Source: Flavobacteriales bacterium UBA3364
GTDB lineage: Bacteria; Bacteroidota; Bacteroidia; Flavobacteriales_F; PHOS-HE28
NCBI GenBank assembly: GCA_002360495.1
Contig: DEQO01000115.1
Location: 1 to 64,000 of the forward strand
DNA: 64,000 nucleotides
Direction: 5' to 3'
A program made the translations under genes and the position numbers. Positions 8,190 through 15,933 of the stretch are shown here, piece by piece (the first letter of the stretch is position 1; every line of letters begins with the position of its first letter). The notes beneath the pieces are model-generated. The model was not told where the DNA came from. It did no database searches and saw only the letters and a program-made list of their open reading frames with translations.

Positions 8190-8761
8190 GGCAGTATGTT
8201 CTCTGGTAGTATGCCCTTCACTGGATCCTGCTCCTCCTGCCACTGCTTCAGTTTCTTCAGCAACTCCTGTACGATCGCGTCCTGGAACTCGTCCCGCTGT
8301 TTGCGGATCCGATCGAACTCATGCCTGAACCGTTCTTCCTGAAAGGGGTCATTCGAACGGGTAGCTTCCTGCAGGTCATGTTCGCGCGGCAACGGCGCGA
8401 ACGCCCGCAGGATATCCGGGCAGGAGATGTCCAGCGGGATCTGCTGCACGTTGCGCATCCACGGCGCATCGATGCTGATCGAGATGAAGATGGTCCGGTC
8501 CGCGGGGAGGGATGTATAGCGAGCCGGCTTCGGGTAGAACTTTGGCTTGGCCATGTCCACCAGCAGCCGCTCCATCTTACTCTTGCTGAACTCCACGCCG
8601 AACTTGGCTAGCACCAGCGCGTCTTCAATGGCCGTAGCCTCGTCGGTCCGCCGGTGGTTGCGGTGGTCGGCTGCCTCCAGTTTCATTTCGCCGAGGGGCC
8701 GGTTGTTCAGCACATCGGCCAGGGCAAGGATCAGGGTATGGTCGTAGGTCGCTTTGCTCAT
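8186..8761 (-). CDS. Hypothetical protein (191 aa)
   Basis: Starts MSKATYDHTLILALADVLN; a GTG 15 nt upstream overlapping the previous stop is an alternative. The C-terminal third is a long charged helix (FRHEFDRIRKQRDEFQDAIV). No family recognised. Confidence 0.6.
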   Translation of the reverse strand: MSKATYDHTLILALADVLNNRPLGEMKLEAADHRNHRRTDEATAIEDALVLAKFGVEFSKSKMERLLVDMAKPKFYPKPARYTSLPADRTIFISISIDAPWMRNVQQIPLDISCPDILRAFAPLPREHDLQEATRSNDPFQEERFRHEFDRIRKQRDEFQDAIVQELLKKLKQWQEEQDPVKGILPENILP

Positions 8762-8772
8762 CGTTGTCGGGT

Positions 8773-8976
8773 TCACATGTCCTTTCTCTTCTTACACCGC
8801 CCATGCTCCTTCTGGAACAGGTTGTTCAACCCGATCGCCTGGTTGATGGTCTTGTACACCGCCACCTTCTTCGCGCCGCAGTTGAGGCAGGAGATCACGG
8901 GATGCTCCCCGCTCTGCGACCACACGATGTGTGGCTTGCGCGCTTGGGTGGAGCTGGTCTTCATCGGTGCTTTCAT
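8773..8976 (-). CDS. Small zinc-finger-like protein (67 aa)
   Basis: Starts MKAPMKTSSTQARKPHIVW; the start overlaps the upstream stop by 4 nt. It contains CLNCGAKK and a later H-G-R-C near the C-terminus, giving a plausible CCHC zinc site, in a strongly basic protein. A nucleic-acid-binding role is only suggested. Confidence 0.55.
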   Translation of the reverse strand: MKAPMKTSSTQARKPHIVWSQSGEHPVISCLNCGAKKVAVYKTINQAIGLNNLFQKEHGRCKKRKDM

Positions 8977-9173
8977 CACTCTCCAGGTAGGATGCCGCGA
9001 CCCCGGCAGGACTGGCAGTACTTGAAGCCGTTGCGCCAGTTGTAGCCCATTCGGCAGGGACATTGACAGCGGTCGTACTGCACGCTGCGACCGCTGATCC
9101 CGTGCGTTATCCAGCGCCGGCCTGTGCGCATCAAGCGTGGGTCACGGATCGGGCGGGGAGGCATGGGGCTCAT
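8976..9173 (-). CDS. Small zinc-ribbon protein (65 aa)
   Basis: Arginine-rich N-terminus followed by four cysteines in two pairs (CQCPC and CQSCRGRG), similar to the zinc-binding part of DnaJ-type CxxCxGxG repeats. Overlaps the next gene. Function unknown. Confidence 0.5.
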   Translation of the reverse strand: MSPMPPRPIRDPRLMRTGRRWITHGISGRSVQYDRCQCPCRMGYNWRNGFKYCQSCRGRGILPGE

Positions 9174-9185
9174 GTCAGGACCTGT

Positions 9186-9527
9186 TCACCATTGCACACC
9201 ACCGCGTTTCTCGAAAGCCTCCTGGATCTCGCGGCGCATCTCCTTCACCTCCGGCACGTACTGCGGCAGGCGAGGCGTGTTCCTGTATGCCGTGGCGGCC
9301 GTGAAGGGGAACAGTTGCTTCAGCAACGTGGCCAGCACGCGCAGTTCATCCACCGGCGTGGGCACCCACTGCCTGGACAAAGTCCCGGTATGCACCACAT
9401 CATCACAGCGCATGCGATAATCGAAATCGCAAAAGCCACCAACGGGCACACCCACGGCCATCAGCCGCACGTGCACCTTCACGTACACGCCCTGATTCTG
9501 CAGATGTATGGTGGTGATGATGCTCAT
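9186..9527 (-). CDS. Hypothetical protein (113 aa)
   Basis: Starts MSIITTIHLQNQGVYVKVHV (a GTG two codons upstream is possible). The N-terminal part is beta-rich (VHVRLMAVGVPVGGFCDFDY); the C-terminus is a charged helix (EVKEMRREIQEAFEKRGG). No family recognised. Confidence 0.6.
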   Translation of the reverse strand: MSIITTIHLQNQGVYVKVHVRLMAVGVPVGGFCDFDYRMRCDDVVHTGTLSRQWVPTPVDELRVLATLLKQLFPFTAATAYRNTPRLPQYVPEVKEMRREIQEAFEKRGGVQW

Positions 9528-9529
9528 GC

Positions 9530-9724
9530 TCACATGCCTTTCAAAAAGTCCGCCCAGCTGCGTTCCACTTCATCCAGCTGGTATTGCACATCCACCTTGC
9601 GCAGGTAAAGCGCCACCGGCTTCGGCGGATGCCGCTTCACCCACCGCGCGCGCAGCCATTGGGCTCTTTCGATCCGCTCAGCACGCGCCGTCCGTACCCG
9701 CCTCCTGTTCCGGTGACCGATCAT
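9530..9724 (-). CDS. Small basic protein (64 aa)
   Basis: Its ATG overlaps the stop of the synthetase gene by 4 nt, which fixes the start (MIGHRNRRRVRTARAERI). Extremely arginine-rich N-terminal half, then a tryptophan-containing helix. It may bind nucleic acid; no family recognised. Confidence 0.5.
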   Translation of the reverse strand: MIGHRNRRRVRTARAERIERAQWLRARWVKRHPPKPVALYLRKVDVQYQLDEVERSWADFLKGM

Positions 9725-10791
9725 GACTTGTACTCGATCACATCCTTCGCGCTGGGCCCGTACGAGAGCAGCACCCGACCGAACGGCGTCTTCAACTTGT
9801 TCAACAGGTCCCGCACATCGATCTCGTACTGGTCCATGCAGGTGATCAGTAGATCGGCGTTCTGGCTGCCATCGCACCGCATGGCGTACCGGAGCATCTC
9901 CGGATCCAGCGGCGCCGTGCGAAACTCTCCCTGGAAGCTGTGGCTCACGTTCGTCTCGTCCGCGTTGTTCTTCAACACCACGGGCTTGCCATCGCCACCG
10001 CCCATCATAGGCCCGTTGCCGTGCCGCGTCTGGTAGCTGCGGGTCACGAACAGGGTCTTCATGGAACGTCCGCCGAATTCGCGGGCGTTCGTAGAAGTGG
10101 TATTCGACCGTGTCACATGCGGGAAGAAGCCGAACCGCTGGTCCAGCAAGACCCCCTGCGCACCTTCGAAGATCAACGGATGGAGAGCATCCCACATGAA
10201 AACGGTCGGCAGCACGGGCGCGAGCTTGATCGCCTCGTTGGCGGCGAGGAGGAAGGGGCGGGTGTCGATGTCAACGTCCATGCCCAGCCCCTTGTAGTAC
10301 TCCTTGATGTAGTGGAGCTTCATCACCACCACACGTTCGCACAAGAGGTCCTGCAGGAAGAGGTGCCGGTGGTCCTCTTCGCGTTGTAGCGTGGCACCGA
10401 ATCCCACACCGACCGACCCGTGCCGAACCGATCCTTCGCGGTCACGGTTGTAGGCGATATCGTACGGCGTGGTCACCGGGCAAAGGGGATCGGCCACGAA
10501 CACCGGATCCACGCCTTTATCCCGAAGGACCTGCCGCTCGTTCATGAATCCGATCGGCTCGAACGTGCACCACCTGCTCCACACCGTGGGCGCACCCAAC
10601 AGGGTGCCGCTGCCGAAGTGCGAGAACACATGCCGCACACTATCGCGCACCACGGTATGCCCCGCTTGGTGGCCACCGTTGAAACGCACCACCACCGGGT
10701 GCAGGCCACCGGCCACGGCTTCGGAGCAAAGGAAGTCTGTGGCGAGTCCCTTTCCCTCGTCCCCGAAGCCAAGGCCAATGACAGCGATCAT
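9721..10791 (-). CDS. Adenylosuccinate synthetase / PurZ-family enzyme
   Basis: A 356-residue protein starting MIAVIGLGFGDEGKG. The GDEGKG P-loop (residues 10-15) and NGGHQAGHT (38-46) are the GTP and IMP-binding signatures of adenylosuccinate synthetase, which condenses a 6-oxopurine nucleotide with aspartate. The length (356, versus about 430 for bacterial PurA) is that of the short archaeal/phage branch from which phage PurZ (2-aminoadenylosuccinate synthetase, acting on dGMP) is thought to derive. The catalytic Asp of PurA is retained (D11); in classical PurZ it is replaced by Ser, so substrate cannot be told from sequence alone. The gene overlaps a VWA-protein gene upstream and a small basic-protein gene downstream. 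No recognised host purine gene adjoins it, which favours a phage nucleotide-modification role. Confidence 0.85.
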   Translation of the reverse strand: MIAVIGLGFGDEGKGLATDFLCSEAVAGGLHPVVVRFNGGHQAGHTVVRDSVRHVFSHFGSGTLLGAPTVWSRWCTFEPIGFMNERQVLRDKGVDPVFVADPLCPVTTPYDIAYNRDREGSVRHGSVGVGFGATLQREEDHRHLFLQDLLCERVVVMKLHYIKEYYKGLGMDVDIDTRPFLLAANEAIKLAPVLPTVFMWDALHPLIFEGAQGVLLDQRFGFFPHVTRSNTTSTNAREFGGRSMKTLFVTRSYQTRHGNGPMMGGGDGKPVVLKNNADETNVSHSFQGEFRTAPLDPEMLRYAMRCDGSQNADLLITCMDQYEIDVRDLLNKLKTPFGRVLLSYGPSAKDVIEYKS

Positions 10792-11669
10792 AGCATTTCC
10801 TCGTGCGTGCCCTCGGGGGCGTTCGACACTGGAGCGCTCGGCGAGGGGGGCGCCTGTTGCGTCACCGCGCTGGTATGCCGCAGGATCAACGACGCGATCA
10901 CCGAAGGCACCGCGGTATGATCCTGGATCAGCACCAGGTTCTGACCCATCAGCTGCCGCCATCCATCATCGCAGGTCCTGTGTCCGTGTTCGATGAAGAT
11001 GTGGTACACGTGGTTGCTCTTCTGCGCCTCGGCAAGCAACACCTCCTTGGTGAAGTTGCCTTGCGCGGCTGCCGACGAACCCATGATCGCCTGCACCGCC
11101 GATGCCGGCAGGTTGGGTAGGCAGGGCTCATCACCGATGGTGATCACGAAACCCTTCTGGCCGCGCTTCTCGAACGCATCGGTCCGCACGTGGTGCGCAG
11201 CGAAGTACCAGGCCAGCATGTAGCTCTCGCCGGCATTGCCACCGCCACCGCTCTCCAGGTAGGTGCGGGTGAGCCACATGTCCAGCTCAGCATCGCCGCT
11301 CTCGAACTGCGCCACCTGAAGGGGGAAATTGTCGCACTCGTGATCACCGACCGCGCCGAACATCAGCGCGGCATCGGGCACGCCGTTCTGGATCAACGTG
11401 CTCATCAGGTGCGGGAGGCCCGTCTTGATCAGCTCGTGGGGGATATGGCCCATGCTGCCCGTCACATCCAGGTACAGTTGTATGGGTGTGGCGTTGGCAT
11501 GCGCCGCCGAATCGCGGCACTCGCGGAAGACGACCCCGCGCGGCAACATCAGCTCATGCGCCGTGCGCAACTTCTGTTGGGTGAACACCTCTTCGCGCGG
11601 AGCGCTGCGGTAGTTCATTCGTTCCGACCGCTCTTCGCGGTCGCTGGTGGAATAGCTGCTGTAGCCCAT
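10788..11669 (-). CDS. VWA-like protein with MIDAS motif (293 aa)
   Basis: Residues about 63-76 read PIQLYLDVTGSMGH, a DxTGS metal-ion-dependent adhesion site of the von Willebrand factor A fold; GFVITIGDEPCLP further on corresponds to the D-containing strand of the same site. The C-terminus is proline-rich. Proteins of this type occur in phages beside coiled-coil partners and ATPases; the partner here may be the 121-residue coiled-coil protein encoded immediately upstream. The stop overlaps the start of the synthetase gene, so the two are probably translationally coupled. Confidence 0.7.
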   Translation of the reverse strand: MGYSSYSTSDREERSERMNYRSAPREEVFTQQKLRTAHELMLPRGVVFRECRDSAAHANATPIQLYLDVTGSMGHIPHELIKTGLPHLMSTLIQNGVPDAALMFGAVGDHECDNFPLQVAQFESGDAELDMWLTRTYLESGGGGNAGESYMLAWYFAAHHVRTDAFEKRGQKGFVITIGDEPCLPNLPASAVQAIMGSSAAAQGNFTKEVLLAEAQKSNHVYHIFIEHGHRTCDDGWRQLMGQNLVLIQDHTAVPSVIASLILRHTSAVTQQAPPSPSAPVSNAPEGTHEEML

Positions 11670-11671
11670 GT

Positions 11672-12037
11672 TCAGTTCGCTTCTTTGAAGAGGTGGTTGT
11701 AGCGTTCACGGGCGATCTCGATCTTGATCTCGAGGTTGCGGATGTCGATGCCCAGCTTGATGTCCTTGGCCACGAACTCCGCCGCATTGAAATCCGCCGC
11801 CAGTTCCAGGCTGTCGGTGGTGCGAGGGCTCATATCCAACATGGCTTCCCGGTTACGTTTGAGTTGCTTGATCTCCACTTCGAGATCCTCCACCATTCGC
11901 TTGTAGATCATCTCCGCCGACTCGCTGATCGCGATCGCGCGGTCTTCCTTGATCTTCTTGTTGTTCCGGACCAGGCTCTTGGCAAAAGCGCCCTTCATGT
12001 TGTCCAGGATCGTGTGATCGTTGTTCTCTTCGGCCAT
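11672..12037 (-). CDS. Coiled-coil protein (121 aa)
   Basis: Almost entirely helical, with heptad-like patterning (MVEDLEVEIKQLKRNREAML; GIDIRNLEIKIEIARERYN). It directly precedes the VWA gene with a 2-nt gap, suggesting a shared function. No family recognised. Confidence 0.6.
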   Translation of the reverse strand: MAEENNDHTILDNMKGAFAKSLVRNNKKIKEDRAIAISESAEMIYKRMVEDLEVEIKQLKRNREAMLDMSPRTTDSLELAADFNAAEFVAKDIKLGIDIRNLEIKIEIARERYNHLFKEAN

Positions 12038-12090
12038 TGGAATTGGGTTGTTGGTTGTTCTTATCAGCGACGGTCACGCCTCGGCTGCGG

Positions 12091-12116
12091 TCATTCCCGC
12101 GAAGGCGGGAATCCGG
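12091..12116. repeat. REP-like palindrome family E, copy 1
   Basis: CATTCCCGCGAAGGCGGGAA forms a hairpin with a GAAG loop. Palindromes with this core are dispersed in many bacterial chromosomes. Other copies here are at 13503-13559, 39204-39260, 40446-40469 and 50310-50360. It lies in the 102-nt gap between two genes. Confidence 0.8.
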
Positions 12117-12139
12117 GCTTCCGCAGCCCGCCCCGTCGT

Positions 12140-12547
12140 TCATGGTTGTTCTGCTGTACTCGTCAGGATCGCCCAAGCCTTGCCATTGTCCGTCTCAGCC
12201 TCGGTGGGCGTCTTGGCCACCACCCAGGAGTTGCTTTTCTTCACCGGACCGATGTCCTCCACAATGGCGTTGCGCAGGATCACACTGGCGAAGAGCGCAC
12301 CACCATTGGTCGCCTTGCGCAGTTCGAAACCATCGGCCTTGTTGAAGGCCAGGTACCATTCCTTGGCATTGGTGTCGTGCAGGAGCTCCACGCGGTCGCC
12401 CACCCTGGCACCGATCAGCTCCATCAACGCCTTGTTCAGGCGGAACGACCCGATGTCGCGCATGCTGAGCACGGGATCTTTCACGGAAAGCCCGTGGGAC
12501 AACCGGGCGTTCTTCATGTTGTAGCGAGTGAGTGCGGGCTTCTTCAT
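12140..12547 (-). CDS. Hypothetical protein (135 aa), AbrB-like pattern
   Basis: The segment MRDIGSFRLNKALMELIGAR followed by VGDRVELLHDTNAKEWYLAF recalls the swapped-hairpin pattern of small AbrB/SpoVT-type DNA-binding phage proteins (feature-order: strand, LNK helix, GDRVE strand). The C-terminus is a beta-rich extension. The family link is tentative. Confidence 0.6.
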   Translation of the reverse strand: MKKPALTRYNMKNARLSHGLSVKDPVLSMRDIGSFRLNKALMELIGARVGDRVELLHDTNAKEWYLAFNKADGFELRKATNGGALFASVILRNAIVEDIGPVKKSNSWVVAKTPTEAETDNGKAWAILTSTAEQP

Positions 12548-12553
12548 GGTCGT

Positions 12554-13147
12554 TCAATTCATAGCCTCCAGCGGGAAGCGGTAGTTCTTCTGTATCCACT
12601 CCAGGAGGGCGGTCTCAACGGGCAGCCAATCCACGTAGGGTCGGCTGTAGTGCCCACGGTGCCACTCATCCCATTCATCGGTGTCGATGTCCGGCTCGTG
12701 CTCGCAATCCACCTCGATGCCACCCGCCAGCACATCTGCCTTCGGGTCATGTGCATCCTGTTGCCACTCGTACACCTGCACGAGTAGCTGGCCGCCGCAT
12801 ATCGGGCACCGCGGGTTCCGCATCTTGAATACGTGGTTCATGGGCACCAGCTTGCGCTGAAACACCTCCACATGGTCCTGCACCAGATCCACAACCTTCA
12901 GCAGCTCACCGATGGCCATTGCGCTACGCTCCGGAGCAAGGCGCACCAGCTCACCCACCTTGGCAGCGGAGTGTTCCAGTCCGAGCAAGGCAGCCGTCGC
13001 ATTAGCCGTGGCGAACTCGATCGACAGACTAGCACTGTTAAGCCTTGAAAAGAACTGGCCGAGCCGTTGTTGCTGCCGCAACGCCTGCACCCGCAACGCC
13101 TTCCTGCGCCGCTTGCTGGTCAACCGGGGTGTGCGGCTCTTTCTCAT
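12554..13147 (-). CDS. Hypothetical protein with a CPICGG motif (197 aa)
   Basis: Basic N-terminus (MRKSRTPRLTSKRRRKALRV), a helical middle section, then RCPICGGQLLVQVYEWQQ (near residues 113-130), one half of a zinc ribbon, with a later Cys in VDCEHE. The C-terminus is acidic and aromatic. It overlaps the AP2-domain gene by 4 nt. No family assigned. Confidence 0.6.
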   Translation of the reverse strand: MRKSRTPRLTSKRRRKALRVQALRQQQRLGQFFSRLNSASLSIEFATANATAALLGLEHSAAKVGELVRLAPERSAMAIGELLKVVDLVQDHVEVFQRKLVPMNHVFKMRNPRCPICGGQLLVQVYEWQQDAHDPKADVLAGGIEVDCEHEPDIDTDEWDEWHRGHYSRPYVDWLPVETALLEWIQKNYRFPLEAMN

Positions 13148-13410
13148 GCTGCTGTGCCCACGGGTTTCAGGATGTTCAATGCGATCGGCAACTTCAGCTC
13201 GATCACGCGGCGGTCAAAGGCGATCGCCGCCTCACGCTCGGTGGCGAACCCACCCAGGCGCTCGCGGTGGCCATGGGTATACAGCCGGGCGTTCCACGGC
13301 TTCTTGCTCGGGTACTTACGCCCCCAGCCCCGCACGAACGCTTCGTAGAACACGCCACGGAACGTCGACCGCTTCCGTGGTGCCTTGCCGGTAATTACCG
13401 CCGTGCTCAT
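13144..13410 (-). CDS. AP2/ERF-like DNA-binding domain protein (88 aa)
   Basis: Residues about 20-75 match the AP2 fold pattern: FRGVFYEAFVRGWGRKY, then PWNARLYTHGHRERLGGFAT and EREAAIAFDRRVIELKL (YxGV...W.A.I...G....LG.F.T.eEAA.AyD). In phages AP2 domains are usually fused to HNH homing endonucleases; here it stands alone and makes up nearly the whole protein. Start MSTAVITGK was chosen over an ATG 12 nt upstream. Confidence 0.75.
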   Translation of the reverse strand: MSTAVITGKAPRKRSTFRGVFYEAFVRGWGRKYPSKKPWNARLYTHGHRERLGGFATEREAAIAFDRRVIELKLPIALNILKPVGTAA

Positions 13411-13442
13411 GCCACGAAACAACCGCCCGGTGAACGCACCTC

Positions 13443-13583
13443 AGGGCACGCGGGTCGGCTCCCAGGGCACGGCAGGGGAGTGGCATGCCCTCGGTTCCTC
13501 TCGGACGGTCACTCCCGCGAAGGCGGGAGTCTCGTGGAGCGCAGCCCACCGGACCGTCCTCTAAGCAAAAGGTGGAAGGGACA
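13443..13583. repeat. Intergenic repeat cluster: family A, family E, family D remnant
   Basis: Family A palindrome at 13443-13491 is followed by a family E palindrome at 13503-13559, whose ends (GGACGGTC / GGACCGTCC) also pair, and by GCAAAAGGTGGAAGGGA (13567-13583), half of the family D hairpin seen at 26375 and 41060. The three units occupy nearly the whole 180-nt gap between genes. Confidence 0.8.
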
Positions 13584-13590
13584 AGGTCGT

Positions 13591-14142
13591 TCAGCTGGTG
13601 ATGTACCTGATCAACCCATCCGCCCACCTCACCTCCAGCAAACACACCTCCTGGTACACGTACCGCAGCGAAGGGTCGCGGTGGTCATAGATCATCACCG
13701 CATACTTCTTCAGGAACCCCACCGAAGGCACCTCGCCGAAATGCCGTTTGAACTGCGCAGTGAGCACCGCCTCGATGTTTCGGCCGTGTTCCCGCAAGAG
13801 GTCCTCCAGCCGTTTGTGGGGCGCGGGTTTGTCGTGCATGTCCTTCAGGCGATCGATGGACTCGTTCCACACCGACTCGGGGGTTTGGTGGATCCTGAAC
13901 AGATCATCGAACTGTGCACGGCCTCGTTCTCCATAGAGCGACGAGATGTCCTTGATATCCACGGTCGGCTTTGACGCCTTCAGGGCAAAGTCGATCGCAT
14001 CGCTCAGATCGGTGCTCTGCTGAAGCCGCTTGATCTGATCGCGGTACTGCGCAGCCAGCTCGTAGAACTCCGCTCGCTCAGCACGCTTGCGCAGCTCGTC
14101 AAGCTGCACAATGCGCCGCGCGGTTTTCTGGTCCTTGGTCAT
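13591..14142 (-). CDS. Hypothetical protein with UVR-like N-terminal helix pair (183 aa)
   Basis: Residues 1-45 (MTKDQKTARRIVQLDELRKR, then EFYELAAQYRDQIKRL) match the UvrB/UvrC UVR-motif pattern (A..x.fE.AA.yRDqI..L), a helical hairpin for protein-protein contact. The rest is mixed alpha/beta without a recognised domain. Start chosen at the ATG 18 codons inside the longer frame because the upstream part would overlap the preceding gene. Confidence 0.6.
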   Translation of the reverse strand: MTKDQKTARRIVQLDELRKRAERAEFYELAAQYRDQIKRLQQSTDLSDAIDFALKASKPTVDIKDISSLYGERGRAQFDDLFRIHQTPESVWNESIDRLKDMHDKPAPHKRLEDLLREHGRNIEAVLTAQFKRHFGEVPSVGFLKKYAVMIYDHRDPSLRYVYQEVCLLEVRWADGLIRYITS

Positions 14143-14345
14143 AGTTCGAGCTCGGACAGGAACAACTGTTCGGAAACGTCGCATAGCAAGGCCCATGCAC
14201 CACGGAAGGTGGCTCGATGCTCGCCCGGCGGCTCACCGAACAGCTTGCAGAAGAGCACCACCAACACGAGGGCCACGGCGAGCATGATCACTGTAGGTAC
14301 CGCGAACGTCCAGCGCAACAGGGTGTAGAAGAACGTGTGTTTCAT
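14139..14345 (-). CDS. Small membrane protein (68 aa)
   Basis: One strong N-terminal membrane segment (TFAVPTVIMLAVALVLVVLF, about residues 13-32), preceded by a basic start (MKHTFFYTLLRW) and followed by a hydrophilic tail. It overlaps both neighbouring genes by 4 nt. Function unknown. Confidence 0.6.
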   Translation of the reverse strand: MKHTFFYTLLRWTFAVPTVIMLAVALVLVVLFCKLFGEPPGEHRATFRGAWALLCDVSEQLFLSELEL

Positions 14346-14788
14346 GGGCAGGTCTTGTGTTTGCCGATCAGGATCCGCCGCGGCTTGCCGCCATTGCGAT
14401 GGCCAACGATGCCATCCGCCTCCATCTGGTCCAACAAGCGAGCTGCGCGGAAGTAACCCACCTTCAACTTCCGCTGGAGGTAGGAGATGCTGGCCACGCC
14501 ATCATCGAGTACCAGGTCGATCGCAGGCAGATACAAGAGGTGGTCTTCTGGCTCGGTGAGCATGTCCGCAGTCAAGTGCGCGCTTGCGAACAACTTCTGG
14601 GCTTTGTGCAGGTCCTTCACCACGAACTCCACGCCGAGGACATACTTCTCCGAGATCTGCTCACAGCTCAGGCCCGATAGGTAACGCTCACGCAGCACAA
14701 AGCCATAGGGCTGTTCGATCTGGCGCGCCACATCCGCAATGGAATTCCACGGGACCGTGTACACGTGCTCTGTGTTCTTCTGTGCCAT
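14342..14788 (-). CDS. FtsK gamma-domain (winged helix) protein (148 aa)
   Basis: The C-terminal part, VASISYLQRKLKVGYFRAAR then LLDQMEADGIVG, is the winged-helix gamma domain of FtsK/SpoIIIE translocases, which in FtsK reads oriented KOPS sites. The motor ATPase is absent. Residues 1-70 hold another helical segment (ERYLSGLSCEQISEKYVLG) resembling a helix-turn-helix. It is therefore a small DNA-binding protein and not a translocase. Such stand-alone gamma domains are frequent on phages. Start MAQKNTEHVY is set by the gap to the primase zinc-finger gene. Confidence 0.8.
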   Translation of the reverse strand: MAQKNTEHVYTVPWNSIADVARQIEQPYGFVLRERYLSGLSCEQISEKYVLGVEFVVKDLHKAQKLFASAHLTADMLTEPEDHLLYLPAIDLVLDDGVASISYLQRKLKVGYFRAARLLDQMEADGIVGHRNGGKPRRILIGKHKTCP

Positions 14789-14799
14789 CTGTTGATGTA

Positions 14800-15087
14800 T
14801 TAAGGCAGCACGACTTTGTAAAGGTCCGCGATGTACCTGAGAGCCTCCGGATACGTCTTCCCGCAGATCTTCATCAAGTAGCCCACCGCCTGGCTGGCGC
14901 CAAGCCCGCACTTCCAGCACTTGGCCAGCTGCTTCGCCGGCACCACCTGCAGGCCATCGATCTTCTTGCAATTGGGGCAGTTCACGGTATACACCTTGCC
15001 GCGCTGTGTAGCCCCGTGGATGTTCATGGCCACATCCTCGATGCGGGCCATGGCCTTCAGGTCGTTTACGATGTGATCGGGGATCAT
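14800..15087 (-). CDS. Stand-alone primase-type (CHC2) zinc-finger protein (95 aa)
   Basis: Pattern VNCPNCKKIDGLQVVPAKQL followed by AKCWKCGLGASQAVGYLMKI and YPEALRYIADLY is the DnaG zinc-binding domain, which contacts template DNA. Four ligands are visible (CPNC ... CWKC). The primase-helicase at 41939-44590 has TOPRIM and P-loop domains but no zinc finger I can see, so this may supply the missing part in trans (inference). Confidence 0.75.
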   Translation of the reverse strand: MIPDHIVNDLKAMARIEDVAMNIHGATQRGKVYTVNCPNCKKIDGLQVVPAKQLAKCWKCGLGASQAVGYLMKICGKTYPEALRYIADLYKVVLP

Positions 15088-15329
15088 GCTCCTGTGATTT
15101 CGGGTTCAACTTTCTTGGCAGCTAGGGCTGCTTCCTGCTCTTGGTCTGCCCACTTCTCGTAGAAGCTACGCAACGTCTCCAGGTCCTTGTTCTCCCGGAG
15201 ATGCCGGAGGTCGTCAAGCAGTTCCATCAATGAGGGATCAAGGTGCTTCCATTCGCGGCTGCGCTTGCACACTGCAGCAGCGCGCCGCAGTACACCCGGT
15301 AAACTGATTCGCATTTGAATTGTAGGCAT
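15084..15329 (-). CDS. Hypothetical helical protein (81 aa)
   Basis: Starts MPTIQMRISLPGVLRRAAAV and continues as charged helices (LMELLDDLRHLRENKDLETL). The start overlaps nothing upstream; a 22-nt gap separates it from the ASCH gene. No family recognised. Confidence 0.55.
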   Translation of the reverse strand: MPTIQMRISLPGVLRRAAAVCKRSREWKHLDPSLMELLDDLRHLRENKDLETLRSFYEKWADQEQEAALAAKKVEPEITGA

Positions 15330-15351
15330 TTCTTCTGCGTTCAAGCGAGCG

Positions 15352-15933
15352 TTAGCGAAGCGCATCTGCGAAATCTGTGGATGCATTCTTGAGCGACACC
15401 ACCCTGTTCTCCGCGCACTCGCTACACAGCCCTGGCTCCACCCATGCGCACCCCTCCGGACAGCCCCGTGTATCCATGCACCCGCATTCCCGGCAACGCG
15501 GCTCAGGCTCAGGCATCGGTTCGGGCATGCGCCAGTACCAGATCCCTTGCATCCCCCGCGCGGGGAATGGCCCGATGGGCTGCACATCTTCCAGCACCAG
15601 GCCGAAGCGCGGCGTACGGCACTCGATCATGGCGGCTGGGCCATCTTCCGGTACGCACTTGCGGAAATCCTTCACCAGCGCTGTACAAAGGATCTCGCCC
15701 CGCGTATGCCAGATCGCACTGTCGCGGCTACTGCGGTGGAACTGCTCATCGGTAAGGAACCGTGCAGCGGCGGCGTGGGCATCATAGTCCCACACCCTGC
15801 CGGCATGGATCCCGATGCGTAACCCCTTCAGGTTCGCGAACCGCGGATGCAGCCGTGTCTCAATGGTCTTCCAGCCAAGGGAAACCCAGCTGGCCCAGGG
15901 TTGTATCAGGGTGATGGTAGGGAGGGTTTTCAT
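15352..15933 (-). CDS. ASCH/PUA-like domain protein with Cys-rich tail (193 aa)
   Basis: The N-terminus MKTLPTITLIQPWASWVSLG followed by WKTIETRLHP and LRIGIHAGRVWD matches the ASCH fold (LSI.QPWA.LI..G.KtiEtR), a PUA-related RNA-binding domain. The C-terminus carries CRECGCMDTRGCPEGCAWVE plus CSECA, a Cys-rich module also present in the protein at 17421-17927. The last residues (NASTDFADALR) are encoded by a dispersed-repeat-like sequence, so the original C-terminus was probably shorter. Confidence 0.7.
   Translation of the reverse strand: MKTLPTITLIQPWASWVSLGWKTIETRLHPRFANLKGLRIGIHAGRVWDYDAHAAAARFLTDEQFHRSSRDSAIWHTRGEILCTALVKDFRKCVPEDGPAAMIECRTPRFGLVLEDVQPIGPFPARGMQGIWYWRMPEPMPEPEPRCRECGCMDTRGCPEGCAWVEPGLCSECAENRVVSLKNASTDFADALR

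Noticed and set aside
12021..12787. Long plus-strand frames across the minus-strand genes at 11.7-12.8 kb
   Set aside because: They cross several well-packed minus-strand genes and a repeat, and have the composition of shadow frames.
14342..14788. FtsK translocase
   Set aside because: Only the winged-helix gamma domain is present; there is no P-loop motor.
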